Positions 45,338 to 56,500 of a stretch of DNA of 64,000 bases are shown one piece after another (positions within the stretch are counted from its first letter, which is position 1; every line of letters begins with the position of its first letter). The DNA comes from CAXBNB01 sp049115735 (GTDB taxonomy: Bacteria > Bacteroidota > Bacteroidia > Cytophagales > Cyclobacteriaceae), in assembly GCA_049115735.1 (NCBI GenBank), contig JAGDZP010000032.1, positions 70,540 to 134,539 of the forward strand, in the 5' to 3' direction. The notes under the pieces are model-generated. The model saw only the letters and a program-made list of their open reading frames with translations. It was not told the origin of the DNA and did not search any database. The position numbers and the translations under genes are program-made.

Positions 45338-46027
45338 TTAAGGGTTATTCCTAATAGCACCAGTTGCAACAAACATTCCGTTATTCCTGTACTTTGTGGC
45401 TTCCAGAGATAGTTCTTGGAATAAATGCAAAATCAAAGACCAGTTTGCGGCATCCAGCATGTTTTCCTCCAGGTAGGCTTGGCTGACTAGTAGAGGGGTT
45501 TGCCTAATTCCTGAGAAAGACATGCTCATTTTGCTGGCGAGCACTATTTCCCCATCATATCTAAGTACATCTTCAACGGCCACTTTGCCAAATCCTACAT
45601 TGGTCGATGTATTGAATTCGTAAGGCTTGTGAAAGTATTTAATTCTCGAATCATGAATCACCTTAAATCCGTTTAGTCTTGGCGTCATTTTTACATATCC
45701 CCGCACTCCAACAGAATTCCTGATATGGACTTCAAACCCTTGACTAGCAATAACAGGCACCAATGTGTATACCTCATAAAAGTCTGAATCGTAAACTTTC
45801 ATGGAATTCACCTCGCAACTCTTGTTTTCGAATCGATCGAAATAGGCGATGATATTTCCTTCATTGTCCAGTACTCGCAAGTATGAATTTTCATCAAAGG
45901 CAATGTTGTCGACAATTACCTCAACTGGATCGACTATTTTATTATTGGAATTGTGTTTTGACCGCTGAGCGAAGGATATCTGAGAGATCAAAGCAATGAG
46001 CACAATGGTGATTATTACCTTTTTCAT
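45338..46027 (-). CDS. Hypothetical exported protein
   Basis: 229 residues from ATG 46027, which gives a standard signal peptide (MKKVIITIVLIALISQISFAQ); the frame extends 36 nt further upstream but the longer head is unlikely. Family not recognised. The mature part is beta-rich (YLRVLDNEGNIIAYFDRFENK, GYVKMTPRLNGFKVIHD) and ends in a helical stretch (LEENMLDAANWSLILHLFQELSLEATKY). No conserved catalytic motif visible. Flanked by non-coding stretches of 178 and about 150 bp, so probably its own transcript. Confidence 0.75.
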   Translation of the reverse strand: MKKVIITIVLIALISQISFAQRSKHNSNNKIVDPVEVIVDNIAFDENSYLRVLDNEGNIIAYFDRFENKSCEVNSMKVYDSDFYEVYTLVPVIASQGFEVHIRNSVGVRGYVKMTPRLNGFKVIHDSRIKYFHKPYEFNTSTNVGFGKVAVEDVLRYDGEIVLASKMSMSFSGIRQTPLLVSQAYLEENMLDAANWSLILHLFQELSLEATKYRNNGMFVATGAIRNNP

Positions 46028-46184
46028 AACTATAGTTTTTGGTGTGAATAAAGGAACGTTCATTTATTAGATCAAAGGGCAAAAACAATACCACAAGGAA
46101 GTTCTGAGAGAGTTACATGTGATAGGTCAGATAATTGACAATCAACCGACCAGTACGGGAACAGGACTACTAGCTAGTTTCCGC

Positions 46185-47720
46185 TTAGTTATAATCCGCT
46201 CCAGTCAAGCTGTTCAACACTGAAAGCTGCCATTCATAAAGCTGCTGTTGCATTTTCTCGGTAATATCAGGATAACTGTCTGCCAGGTTTTTGGTTTCTG
46301 CTCTATCCTCAATTAGGTCAAACAACTCAATAGAAGGCTCGTCATCGGTATTCTCATGTATCAGTAATTTGTATCTATTGTCAATGATTGTTCTAGGTCC
46401 GATGACATGTGCTTCGGAGCTTTCAGGGTATTGGAAATTGCGAAACGTCCTGGTAAATTTTCCATCCATCATTTTTACCAATGGGCAGGTGCCCTCCTGA
46501 AGCTCTGGGTCGATGTAGAGTTTGGCCTGATCATCAAAAACTTTTTTGGTTTGGAATTCCCAGAAAAACATAGGTTCCTGACGATCCTTCATTTTACCGT
46601 CGATCATGGGCAACAGGCTGATTCCATCCAGTATCCGGTCAGGTAACGGCTGTTCAGTCAACGCACATAAAGTAGGCAGAATGTCGCTTGTAACAGAATT
46701 TACTGCACTAACACTTGAGGCCTTAATTCTGCTCGGCCATTCCATGACACCCGGCACGAGTATACCTCCTTCATACATAGTACCTTTCTCTCCTCTAATC
46801 GTCATTCCCGTTCTCGCTGCACTTGGAGGAGTACCATTATCGCCGCAGTACCAGAGTAAGGTGTTTTCGCTCAATCCTTCATTTTTCAGATAATCCCGTA
46901 AGGTTCCGATAGAGCGATCCATGGCAGTAATTTCAGCATATCGTTCCTGTAACACATCGCGTAAGGGCCGTTCAACACGCTGACCCGTCTCGTTAGATGT
47001 CAGCCGAACTGTTTGCTCTGAAAGTTCTTCGGGGAGATTGCCATATAAGGCCAAATCTTCTTCTAGTCCACTATAAGGCTCGTGGGGTGAACCATACCAA
47101 ACAACTACGAAAAAGGGCTGTTTGTTTTTCTTCGATCGCTCAATGAAGTTAATTGCTTCATCGATGATTAGTTCAGAGCTTTCACCTTTCAATTGCTTAG
47201 GAGCCTCACCGTTTCTGGAAAGGGTAGGATCTATTTCGAAAAAGTTATCATGAGAAAGCCACTCATCAAATCCCATGGCTCCCGGACTCGTTGGGGATTC
47301 CTTTTTCACCGGACCCAAATGCCATTTCCCATAATGAGCAGAGGCATATCCGGCTTTTTTCAAAATGTGCGTTATGCTGATTTCTTCGGGACGCATCGAC
47401 CAATTAGGGCTGAAAGTGCCATATCGGTTGGGGTGCCTACCAGTCATAAAACTGCCACGTGTTGGAGAGCAGGAAGGGTGTCCGGAATGGAAACGATCCA
47501 TCCTTAGCCCTTGCCTGGACATTTCATCCAGCACTGGTGTTTTGACATACGGATGTCCGTTGTAGCCGGTCTCATCCCAACCATGATCATCGCCCATGAG
47601 CAAAACGATGTTTGGAAGTGGCTCATCCTGGACGGTTTCTACTTTTTCTTTGTTTTGAGAAGAGCATGAAACAAGTACAAAGACAAATGAGAAGGTGAAT
47701 AGTTGAACAATAGTTTTCAT
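46185..47720 (-). CDS. Sulfatase (type I, formylglycine-dependent), lipoprotein
   Basis: 511 residues; lipoprotein signal FVLVSC (Cys 19). Active-site block SCSPTRGSFMTGRHP with the C-S-P-T-R motif (Cys 84, converted to formylglycine), metal ligands in MGDDHGWDE (Asp 44/45), and YCGDNG. It removes sulfate esters from glycans at the cell surface or in the periplasm. It sits 26 bp after the GH97 gene on the same strand, so both probably serve the same polysaccharide. Confidence 0.94.
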   Translation of the reverse strand: MKTIVQLFTFSFVFVLVSCSSQNKEKVETVQDEPLPNIVLLMGDDHGWDETGYNGHPYVKTPVLDEMSRQGLRMDRFHSGHPSCSPTRGSFMTGRHPNRYGTFSPNWSMRPEEISITHILKKAGYASAHYGKWHLGPVKKESPTSPGAMGFDEWLSHDNFFEIDPTLSRNGEAPKQLKGESSELIIDEAINFIERSKKNKQPFFVVVWYGSPHEPYSGLEEDLALYGNLPEELSEQTVRLTSNETGQRVERPLRDVLQERYAEITAMDRSIGTLRDYLKNEGLSENTLLWYCGDNGTPPSAARTGMTIRGEKGTMYEGGILVPGVMEWPSRIKASSVSAVNSVTSDILPTLCALTEQPLPDRILDGISLLPMIDGKMKDRQEPMFFWEFQTKKVFDDQAKLYIDPELQEGTCPLVKMMDGKFTRTFRNFQYPESSEAHVIGPRTIIDNRYKLLIHENTDDEPSIELFDLIEDRAETKNLADSYPDITEKMQQQLYEWQLSVLNSLTGADYN

Positions 47721-47746
47721 AGGTGCTTTTGAAATTAGTCTTGAAT

Positions 47747-49648
47747 TTAGCGATTCTGGGGTTTGAATATGACAGCCAAGCCGTTTTGTTTGGGTATTTC
47801 CCTGTTGAATGTTGATTTATTAGTTACCTCTATTTCTTCAATCTTGACTTTTGTTTGAGTATTCAGGGAATCATCATGAGAATAAATAGTAGCTAGGTAT
47901 TTTGTGTTTTTATCTAAGAAATCAAGAGTCAGAGCAAGGTTATATGATTTAATGTCAGTGAGCGCCCCAAGATACCAATCGTTTCCATTCCTTCTGGCAA
48001 TTACGGCATATTCTCCCGGATAGCCTCCCAGCACTTTAGTATCATCCCAAACTGTGGGCACAGCATCATAAAAGCTGAGGTCGGGGATTTCAGAAATTAC
48101 AGGTACTGAGCCACCTGCTCCTCCTTTTTTGACAGGAGAACCTTGCGGTCGGTCGTACCAATATACAAATTGCCATGGGCTGTAGATACAAATGGTCTTT
48201 GCCATCTGAGAAGCATGAGACCCCATCTTTTCACTTACACGTCCTGCAAAGTAGCAGTTGGTGTGATCTCCGGCACCAGCAATCATTCTGGTGAATATGG
48301 TATTAATGGCCATTTCATTGCTTGGGCTTTCTTCATCTCCTCGTATTCCTTCCTGTGTCATGAAATTAGGATAAGTTCTGGAATAGCCAGTCGGTCGATA
48401 TTCATCGTGAACATCCACCATCAATTCATGATTGGCAGCTTTTCGTATAGCCTCATGCAACCAATCTGTCCATTCCTGCGGGCCAACATTCACAAAACCG
48501 TATTTGATGCCTGCAACTCCCCAGGATTTTAAAAGCGGTAGCACTTCATCCAGCTGTTTTTCCAATGCCCGGCGATTAACATATAGTAATATTTTGATGC
48601 CTCGTTCCTTGGCATAATCAATCACTCGATTCAAATCCAGAGGACCGGGAGACCTTTTAGGATCAACGGTAATGGTTGTTGCATCGGAAGCATCATCATA
48701 CTCATTGCCATACCATCCGGCATCAAACTCAACAAATTGTAGGTTGTGTTGCGCTGCAAAATCTACACAAGCCAATCCACCCGTCGTAGTGAGGGTTACC
48801 TCTCGAATTACTTTTCCGGGTTGAATCCACGATGTGTCATCAATTTCATTACCCTCACTCAGGTTTAGTATCAGGTAATTGTTTTCCAGGATTTCTCCAG
48901 GTTGTTTGGCTGCCATAATAAATCGCCAGGGTGTATTGAATGGTCGATCATAAGTCACTACTCCACTAAGGGACGAGCTCAGGTTTCCAGAACCCGGCCG
49001 TTTATTAGTCAACTTCATTCTGGCATAGTCTACTAATCCAGCTTCCCCGATGGCTACAAAAAGGGAATCTGAATATTGGAGTAACATGGGGCGCTCTTTG
49101 GCTTCTTCTATTTCTGATACCTGGACTTTTGTGATTTCGCTTTGAGCTCGACTAGATACCCAGGCTGAAGCGTCTGATGGCACTTCGAATTCTGTTTCCT
49201 CCGAGGAAATTGTGATTTTGGATTGGTTGTTTTCAGATTCATATCTGAATGCCACTCCTTCATTATAAGCTCGTACCCTGATGGCATAATTCAAGCCACG
49301 AAAAGTGACCAGGGTCTCATTGAACACATCGGGGTATTCACTTTTCTCACCGTAAATTGGCTTCCAGGTAGCATCAGCTGACTTAGTAATGATTTGATCA
49401 ATTGAAATTTTTCCAGTTGTCATTGTATCTGAAAACTTAAATCCCAAACCAGATTCTGAGATTACCTCCTGCATATCATAATTTAAACTGTAAATGAGTT
49501 TAGAGTTGTCCTCTGATATTTTCAATGTATGCTCATATGAGCTGTCAGGGCTAATCGTAATAACAATCTTTTTTTCATTTGAGCACGCTTGTATAATGAG
49601 AAAAAGGACAAGACTATAAATTATTCTAAATGGAAGAGGTGAATTCAT
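47747..49648 (-). CDS. Glycoside hydrolase family 97 protein, lipoprotein
   Basis: 633 residues; lipoprotein signal FLIIQAC. GH97 layout: N-terminal beta-super-sandwich (about 30-290), catalytic barrel with FVEFDAGWYG, GIKYGFVNVG, MVDVHDEYRPTGYSRTYPN and TQEGIRGDEESP, then a C-terminal beta domain. GH97 are alpha-glucosidases or alpha-galactosidases. At the barrel strand where retaining members have an Asp nucleophile (as I recall, Asp 415 of BT1871), this one shows GFVNVG, and where inverting members read HE it has HD. The mechanism is therefore uncertain. In a leftward run with two sulfatases. Confidence 0.88.
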   Translation of the reverse strand: MNSPLPFRIIYSLVLFLIIQACSNEKKIVITISPDSSYEHTLKISEDNSKLIYSLNYDMQEVISESGLGFKFSDTMTTGKISIDQIITKSADATWKPIYGEKSEYPDVFNETLVTFRGLNYAIRVRAYNEGVAFRYESENNQSKITISSEETEFEVPSDASAWVSSRAQSEITKVQVSEIEEAKERPMLLQYSDSLFVAIGEAGLVDYARMKLTNKRPGSGNLSSSLSGVVTYDRPFNTPWRFIMAAKQPGEILENNYLILNLSEGNEIDDTSWIQPGKVIREVTLTTTGGLACVDFAAQHNLQFVEFDAGWYGNEYDDASDATTITVDPKRSPGPLDLNRVIDYAKERGIKILLYVNRRALEKQLDEVLPLLKSWGVAGIKYGFVNVGPQEWTDWLHEAIRKAANHELMVDVHDEYRPTGYSRTYPNFMTQEGIRGDEESPSNEMAINTIFTRMIAGAGDHTNCYFAGRVSEKMGSHASQMAKTICIYSPWQFVYWYDRPQGSPVKKGGAGGSVPVISEIPDLSFYDAVPTVWDDTKVLGGYPGEYAVIARRNGNDWYLGALTDIKSYNLALTLDFLDKNTKYLATIYSHDDSLNTQTKVKIEEIEVTNKSTFNREIPKQNGLAVIFKPQNR

Positions 49649-49755
49649 TAGTGTAAATCAATTGAGAGTGCTGAAGATAGTCATTATCGAAAAAATAATT
49701 TCAGCGATATGATGAAAAGTACATCGATTGGATGTTTAGCAATTGAAAATTGTTG

Positions 49756-50682
49756 CTATTCTTCTGAAAACTTGTTGATTGAAATTTGCTTAAGCGCATC
49801 TCTTTGGCTTGCCCAAATGTGCAACTTGCCTTCACTGTCGATCTGTATTCCCGCTGCTGTTGCAAAGTCTACATCGTTCTTGCAGTTGAAAGTTTTGCTA
49901 TCAATGATTTTCATTATTAACCCAAAACCGGGCAAGTTGCTCACGAGTATCAGGTCAGCAATACCTTCTGATCCCTTTTGGTAGGTCCCAATAGCATAGA
50001 TGGCTTCCTTGTCCTTTAGTAAATTGATTGACTGATAACTTCCCCAGTCAACTGGAGCTTCGAAGGTTTGGATCAATTTTGATTCACTTTTATTCAGATC
50101 CACTTCATAGAAATCCCAATTACGACTGTCCCAATTACTGACAAGGGCAAGGTGTTTATCACCAATGGGTAAAAGCCCTGTCGCACCCGAAGTGTAGCGT
50201 TTGACCTCACCTTGCCTTTCGATGGTAACATTCGGTCTGCTATCATAGAGTTCCGAACTTCTATAATCGTACAAACAAACCTTTGAGGTTGTTTTGATGA
50301 TATTGTCCTCAATACCAACGATGAGGTACTGATCGCTTACCTGAATGCCCCCGGCATGCCTAAAGGGATCGTCCATCAATGGGATCAGTTTATCTGTCTT
50401 ACCACTAGCTAGATCAACCTGCAAAATATAAGACTGCTTTCTGGAGCTTCCTGACAGTAGTAGTTTTTCCTGCTCGTCTTTTTCAATTAGCTGGATACCC
50501 TGTAAATGACCAGCGCTTGTTGGTACATTTAGCTCATTGCTGATGATAATAGCCTCTGGTTCATTACCAAGGTTCCCAAAAGCTGCCGGTACATTTTCAA
50601 CTTGTTGACCCTGAGACATGTGCGAACCCAGGGATAGATACGCGAGCAAAAAGAATGAAATTGATAATTTCTGTGGGCTCAT
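49756..50682 (-). CDS. Hypothetical exported protein, probable beta-propeller
   Basis: 308 residues with a signal peptide (MSPQKLSISFFLLAYLSLG...). Repeated beta-rich blades can be seen (YILQVDLASGKTDKLIPL; VCLYDYRSSELYDSRP; HLALVSNWDSRNWDFYEVDL; AIYAIGTYQKGSEGIADLILVS), suggesting a WD/SMP-30-like propeller. No catalytic motif. Its position inside the sulfatase/GH97 run suggests a glycan-binding or lyase-like role (inference). Confidence 0.72.
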   Translation of the reverse strand: MSPQKLSISFFLLAYLSLGSHMSQGQQVENVPAAFGNLGNEPEAIIISNELNVPTSAGHLQGIQLIEKDEQEKLLLSGSSRKQSYILQVDLASGKTDKLIPLMDDPFRHAGGIQVSDQYLIVGIEDNIIKTTSKVCLYDYRSSELYDSRPNVTIERQGEVKRYTSGATGLLPIGDKHLALVSNWDSRNWDFYEVDLNKSESKLIQTFEAPVDWGSYQSINLLKDKEAIYAIGTYQKGSEGIADLILVSNLPGFGLIMKIIDSKTFNCKNDVDFATAAGIQIDSEGKLHIWASQRDALKQISINKFSEE

Positions 50683-50747
50683 ATTGAAAGTTAATTCAAT
50701 TGAGTAATGAATTCAATTATGAAAGTAGGTGTCAGTTAATTGAAAAC

Positions 50748-51713
50748 TTACATCAATGCCTTCTTACAGAAGTCAACGCATTTTTTAGACTCTTTTACTG
50801 CATCAGAATCATTGGGAATCTTGTATTCCACTTCTATATCACAGTGAATTGGCCAGTTGTTCTTTTGGATCAATTGGATGATTTCAGCCAATGGCGTTCC
50901 AGCTTGTCCCCACACTTTGTTGGAGTTAGGAGGGTCGTCAGTATTGCTCGTTTTGTCCTTTAGGTGTAGGCTTATTATTCTGTCGTGTAATCTTTCAATT
51001 ATTTCATTTGGGTGTTTACCAGTAGAGCCAAAATAGTGACCTACGTCAAGATTAAGCATGTTATTGGGTGAATAAGCAAGAAACTCATCAAAGCTGAATC
51101 CTGGTTGGCCGGGTTGGGCGTGGTTGTGGAAGATGGCATACATGTCATGTTTTTCTGCAAACTTGCCTAATCTTTTGGCTGCATCATGTCCTATCTCATT
51201 GGTAATGCCAACGGCACCCAGGGCTTTAGCAGCTCTGAAGGCATAGTCAATTTCCTCATCTGTCCATTTCGCCGGGGCGAACTTTACAATATGGATATTA
51301 ATACCAGCGTCGTTAAATGTTTTTCTAATTTCTTTGTATTTATCCATGGACACGGAAAGCCTCCAATCCCTTTGTTTTGCTTTAGCTATCTCGTTGGCTT
51401 TTGCATATTCATCTTTTTCTTCCAGCGAGGCTCCTTTTCCTGGTTTTTTCGGCCCTTTAGGTATACCTGCAAATTCCTCAGCACTATAGCCCATGAGTTC
51501 CAGGGATGTAATGCCCGATTGTTTGCAGTAGTTAATCATATCATTCATCGAACTGGGCATAGAACGCCAGCTATAGGTAATCAGCCCAATAACCGGGCCT
51601 TTGCTGGTTTTCTCTTCAGTACTTTCACTTTCTTTTTTCTGAGGTTGGCAAGCCGAAACGACAAGCAAAATAGCCAGAAATAGAATCTGGGTATTCAAGA
51701 ATTTTCTAAGCAT
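50748..51713 (-). CDS. Xylose-isomerase-like TIM-barrel lipoprotein (sugar epimerase-type)
   Basis: 321 residues with a lipoprotein signal (LLVVSAC). AP_endonuc_2/TIM-barrel features: IGLITYSWRSMP, SLELMGYSAEEF, AVGITNEIG, MYAIFHNHAQPGQPG, MLNLDVGHYFGS, LHLKDKTSN and HCDIEVEY, which place metal ligands Glu/His/Asp/His/Glu as in sugar phosphate isomerases/epimerases. Exported versions are common in glycan-degrading Bacteroidota with unknown substrates. Same strand as the neighbouring sulfatases. Confidence 0.88.
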   Translation of the reverse strand: MLRKFLNTQILFLAILLVVSACQPQKKESESTEEKTSKGPVIGLITYSWRSMPSSMNDMINYCKQSGITSLELMGYSAEEFAGIPKGPKKPGKGASLEEKDEYAKANEIAKAKQRDWRLSVSMDKYKEIRKTFNDAGINIHIVKFAPAKWTDEEIDYAFRAAKALGAVGITNEIGHDAAKRLGKFAEKHDMYAIFHNHAQPGQPGFSFDEFLAYSPNNMLNLDVGHYFGSTGKHPNEIIERLHDRIISLHLKDKTSNTDDPPNSNKVWGQAGTPLAEIIQLIQKNNWPIHCDIEVEYKIPNDSDAVKESKKCVDFCKKALM

Positions 51714-51802
51714 ATTTAGTATAGTTTTAGTGTAGGTAGAAATATCGGTCGAAGCTAAAATTTATTTTCAACAAAAAAATGTCCTAAGGAAAAATTCTTC
51801 TC

Positions 51803-53206
51803 TCAAAGAACCTCTTGTTTCAGTTTTTGATACTCCTTTCTTTTTTGTTCCAGTAAGTCAGAATATTCAGAATTGCCAGCCAAATTATTCTTTTCGAGTG
51901 GATCACTTTTAAGGTCATAAAGCTCTTCATATCCATGTTCGGTAAAGTTCATGTATTTCACGGTTTTACTTACCACACCTTCTACTACAGGTATTCTTGG
52001 GGTTGCGGCAAAAGTATGTTCATAGAAAAATGTTTCTCTATTGGCCTTTTCAGTGTCAACCATATCTAACAGGTTTACTCCCTGCATTTTCTCTGGTTTG
52101 TCAAGGCCAACAAGACCCAGAATAGTAGGAGCAATATCAATGTTAAGTGCTATTTGATCAAAGGATTTGGCCATTTTTTCTTTGTTCCTAGGGTCATAAA
52201 CAATGAGTGGAACCCTAATTGATTCCTCATGACCGTACCATTTTCCAGCCATTCCATGTTCACCAAGATAAAACCCATTGTCACCAATAAACACAATGAC
52301 GGTATTATCTGCTTCACCCGACTCAATGAGCTTTGCCATGATGTTTCCTACTACATCGTCTACACCAGTTATCAATCTGTAGTAGTTTTTCACACTTGTC
52401 TGAAACTTTTCAGGCGTACTGAAGCGCCAATTCCAACGTCTACGAGCAATGTTTACATCAGTTCTGAAAAAATCCGGGAATGACTCCCAGTATTTTGGGT
52501 CGGCAGTCTCAGGCACTGGGATTACATCATCTTTGTAATAATCGTCATATCTAGGATTGGGGATAAACTGGCGGATCGTGTCAGCATCCTGTACGTGAGG
52601 TGACTTGAAACTAACCGATAAACAGAATGGCTTATCGTCTTTTTGATTAAGAAACTCTTGAATATAACCATCAACCAAATCGGTATAGTGGATATAGTTG
52701 CCGTTTTCATCCACGTTCTCATATATTGGTTGACCTGTTTTACTGCAAGCCCAGTAGTCGTATAGTTGAGCCGGTTGCTCCGCTGGTTTACCAACTCCGT
52801 ATTTTCCAATAAAGCCTACTTTATAGCCATTTTGCTTCAGGATCATAGGGTAGGTTTGATCGTATGCCTCAGGTGAAAAGCTGGTGCCAAAATTATCTAT
52901 CTTATGTCTTGACATATACTGCCCACTGAGTATGCTGGCACGACTTGAGCAGCAAATGGAAGTAGTCACGTATGCGTTTTTGAACATCATACCGTTTTTT
53001 GCCAAGTGATTCAGATTTGGGGTTTGAATGATTGGATTTCCGGCAGCACCCAGCGCATCCCATCGCTGATCATCGGTCAACAGAAAGATCACATTTGGCT
53101 TTTTTACTTCTTTTTCCCGCTGAGCGCATGCAGTGAATAAAAGTGCAGATGTAAGTAGGAAAAGTATGTTGCTAACGCTAAAATGTTTTGACTTTATAGA
53201 AATCAT
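51803..53206 (-). CDS. Sulfatase (type I), lipoprotein
   Basis: 467 residues; lipoprotein signal ALLFTAC (Cys 27). Active-site block SICCSSRASILSG: C-C-S-S-R (Cys 85) replaces the usual C-x-P-S-R, a variant seen often in this family. Metal ligands in LLTDDQRWD and IGDNGFYLGEHG. It acts on a sulfated glycan outside the cytoplasm. First gene of the leftward run 53206-46185 (sulfatase, epimerase-like, propeller, GH97, sulfatase), a likely sulfated-polysaccharide unit lacking SusC/SusD genes within the window. Confidence 0.93.
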   Translation of the reverse strand: MISIKSKHFSVSNILFLLTSALLFTACAQREKEVKKPNVIFLLTDDQRWDALGAAGNPIIQTPNLNHLAKNGMMFKNAYVTTSICCSSRASILSGQYMSRHKIDNFGTSFSPEAYDQTYPMILKQNGYKVGFIGKYGVGKPAEQPAQLYDYWACSKTGQPIYENVDENGNYIHYTDLVDGYIQEFLNQKDDKPFCLSVSFKSPHVQDADTIRQFIPNPRYDDYYKDDVIPVPETADPKYWESFPDFFRTDVNIARRRWNWRFSTPEKFQTSVKNYYRLITGVDDVVGNIMAKLIESGEADNTVIVFIGDNGFYLGEHGMAGKWYGHEESIRVPLIVYDPRNKEKMAKSFDQIALNIDIAPTILGLVGLDKPEKMQGVNLLDMVDTEKANRETFFYEHTFAATPRIPVVEGVVSKTVKYMNFTEHGYEELYDLKSDPLEKNNLAGNSEYSDLLEQKRKEYQKLKQEVL

Positions 53207-53543
53207 TGTCTTCGTTTTTGAATGAAGGCTAAAGTATCATTTTTAGGTCTGGAAATCAATCCAATCCTGAGCTTTGTTTGCAAGGCTGAGTTCAACGAAA
53301 TAGGTGGTATTTTACTTGAAATTATTCGTCGAAATGAGCCTTTTATAACTCACTTCTCTCATAAAAAAAAATGAGCATAAATGCTTGATTGCGTCGATTA
53401 ATGGTCGATTTATTCATAACTGATACTTGCAAAAAGGTAGAATAATACTTTCACCGCCAAATATTCTCCATTCATCGAATTAAATATAACCTTTTGAAGG
53501 AATTATTATAATTTGCACCTATTAATGTGCGTCAATACTATTC
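53207..53543. other. Intergenic region between divergent sulfatase and giant surface-protein genes
   Basis: 337 bp with A/T-rich stretches. A TACTTTC at about 53446-53452 resembles a -7 box, but its TTG lies only 16 nt away, so I do not call a promoter. No hairpin or small gene seen. Confidence 0.4.
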
Positions 53544-56500
53544 ATGAAATATAGTGCTATGAAGGGAATTATACTTAGTGAGAAAGTCAAAATTCTTTTT
53601 TCTTTAATACTTGTTGCGTTTATATCCGTCGTTGAAACTGTCGGACAGACTCCAGGAGTAATATTTGAGCCAGCTTCAGGATCGGTTTTAGATCCTGATG
53701 GAGATGGATATGTATCAGAATCACCCACAGGGTTTACGAATTTTACTGATGATACTGGTGAGTTTGAATTTGCCAGTGAATGGCATGCTTTTCCAACGAT
53801 TGGTGATGGAGAGAAGCTAACTGATATTAGGTCCGGGCCCAATTATGGTTTTACAGATTTTTCATTTGACCCCAATGGTCAGGCCACTTATGTGCGGATT
53901 GCTGGTGGTAACATCATTTTCAGATTTAGATTGGCAGACTTTAGGCCCAATGCCAAAGGATATACAGTATTTATTGACACAGATGGGCAATATGGAGCCT
54001 TGGATCAAAACGCTAACCCAACAAACCCTGGCTTTGAGCTAGCTGTGGTGCTTAAGTCCAAACATGGAGTCTTTTTATATGACATTGAAGGGATTGATAA
54101 TTGTGACACCCCTGATAAAACATACTCTCTTACCACAAATCATCAAAAATCTATATCCGGAATATCTTCAGGCAGTCCTGTCAATGAAGACGTATTTTAT
54201 GATTTTTATGTACCCCTTGCTGATATCTATGCTGTTGGAGGTATTACATCCTCAACAAAACTGAGGTTAGCCTCAACAACCAATACCTCTAATGGTTGCG
54301 CACTGGATGGGTCAGTTTCAGATATCAGTGGATTATTGGATTCGGAATATGGCGACTGTGTTAATTGTGCATACGAAGATATGATAGAAGAGCAAGCTCC
54401 TGTCGATATCGATGGAGGGCTCGATTTTATTCCTAGTAGTTCAGTTACAAAAACTGATTGTCCAGTGCTAACAACAACCCTTGTTAATGGAATCACTGTG
54501 GTAGTTGGAACTGCGGAGGCTAATGCCAGTGTGTTTATTACAGTTGGAAGCAACACGACTTCTACGACCGCTGATGGATCAGGAGATTGGAACGCCTCAA
54601 TCACAGCCTTATCAGATGGAGATGTGGTGACGATTAGGGCTCTTGCTGATGGTGAGGCTTATTCAGATGCTTCGTGTAATGTTACCGTAGTTTCTGCTCC
54701 CTGCGACGATGCGCCTAACTACACTGTGGTAGAGGGTCCTACAGGAGGGAATCAAAAATTGAACGGAAATATTGAAGTTCCTGGAAGTGGGGTTGATGCT
54801 ATAGAAATGGAAGTTTATGTATTTACCGGTGATTTTGCTACAACTCTGGCTAGTGGAGTCGTTACCAATGGTTCCAAGTCTTCAAGATCTACCGATGCAA
54901 ACTATGTTAGTGGTATTTATACCAGTGGTGAAACAACCTGGGATTTTCAAGGAGGAGGAAATGGTACTGATGTAACTTTTGATATTTCTACAACCTATGC
55001 GATAAGAATGCGAGTAGCTCCTACATCCAGTGATCCGTTCGGTTGCTGGACTGATTTCCAACTTTTCTGTGGAAAATGTACTGGAGGTTGTACAACAATT
55101 GGTACCCCTACCATTAGTGGTACATTGGCAGCAGACGATTTAACTATTTCAGGAACTGGTTCAGGCTATACAGTGGGCGACCTGGTGTTTTTATATATGA
55201 ATGAAAGTGGGCTGGCGGGTGAAGGCAGTACCTTGCTAGGCCAGGGCACAGCTACTTCGGCGACTGCCTGGAGTGTTACACTTGATGAGGCCATAGGTAA
55301 TTTCGGATGCGGGACAGTTACAGCAAAAGTTTGGGGATCTGGGGCAGATTGCGTGAGTGATGCATCGGTAGCAGCAGCAGCTCCGACTAATGCCAATTCT
55401 GATTCGCCTGCTATATCCGGTAGTTATTGTGGAGATGTTACAGTGATTTCTGGAACTTCATCCGAAGATGAAGGTACGACGATAAGTGTTTATGATAACG
55501 CCGGACTTGTATCTGCTTTAACAACTACTGCAGTGACATCTTTTGGGACCTGGTCTTTTAATTATTCCACCTTTAGTGCAGGAAATACGTATTATGTTAC
55601 CGCTACTAATCCCAGTGATTGTATTGGTGAGAGTACATCAGCTTCCGTGGTTATCCAGAATAGATCTACATTAACAGGTACTATAGACATGCCTGTAGAT
55701 CTAGTTGAGGCAGATTTATCAGGCACAATCTCTTTTTCTGGAACATTTTCAACCACTCCGGAAGACTTTACTCTTTATGCAGATGGAATAGCTTTACCAA
55801 TGTCAAATAAAACTATTTCAACAGGCTGGTCTGCAGATGTAGATTCCGATGAGCTTTACGTTGGAGCATATGTTACTATAAGAGCCAATACCACAGGTAG
55901 CTGTGAAAGTTTAGACTTAGATACTGAATTTATTGAATGTACAGTGCCGGATCAAACATTGGCTGTGGGCGATGATGAGGTTTGTGCCACTACAGAAATG
56001 GCATCTTTGACTGTAGAAAACTCTGTGGTTGGAGTACTTTATACACCATATTTGGCAGGTAATCCACATGGGTATTCTAAATCCGGAAACGGTGGACAAT
56101 TGACTCTAACCACGTTTACTTTTGACGAAAATTCATCTGATGCAACTCAAGTATACTCTGCTTCTGTGACTATACAAGCATCCAGATTTCTCGGAGGAGG
56201 GTCATCCTGTGAAAGCGATTTGAATGATAATTCGGATGTCGTTGTGGATCCCTTGCCAGCGCCTGATTTATCTGTAAGTGTTACAACAAACAGTACTTGC
56301 GATGGGGGATTTGTGACTTTGACAGTTGAAAATTCTGAAAGCGATGTTTCTTATCAAATACAGGAAGAAGGGGTGGATATATCAGGAGCAGTAGCGACTG
56401 GTGATGGAAATGATCTCGATTTTATCCTTGGACCCTTTACCACGGGAGTTACTCTTTCGGTTGTTGCGACTAATAATATAACCTCGTGTGGAAATTCTTT

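Noticed and set aside
53446..53452. TACTTTC as promoter of the giant gene
   Set aside because: Last base deviates from TAnnTTTG and the TTG is 16 nt away instead of about 19.
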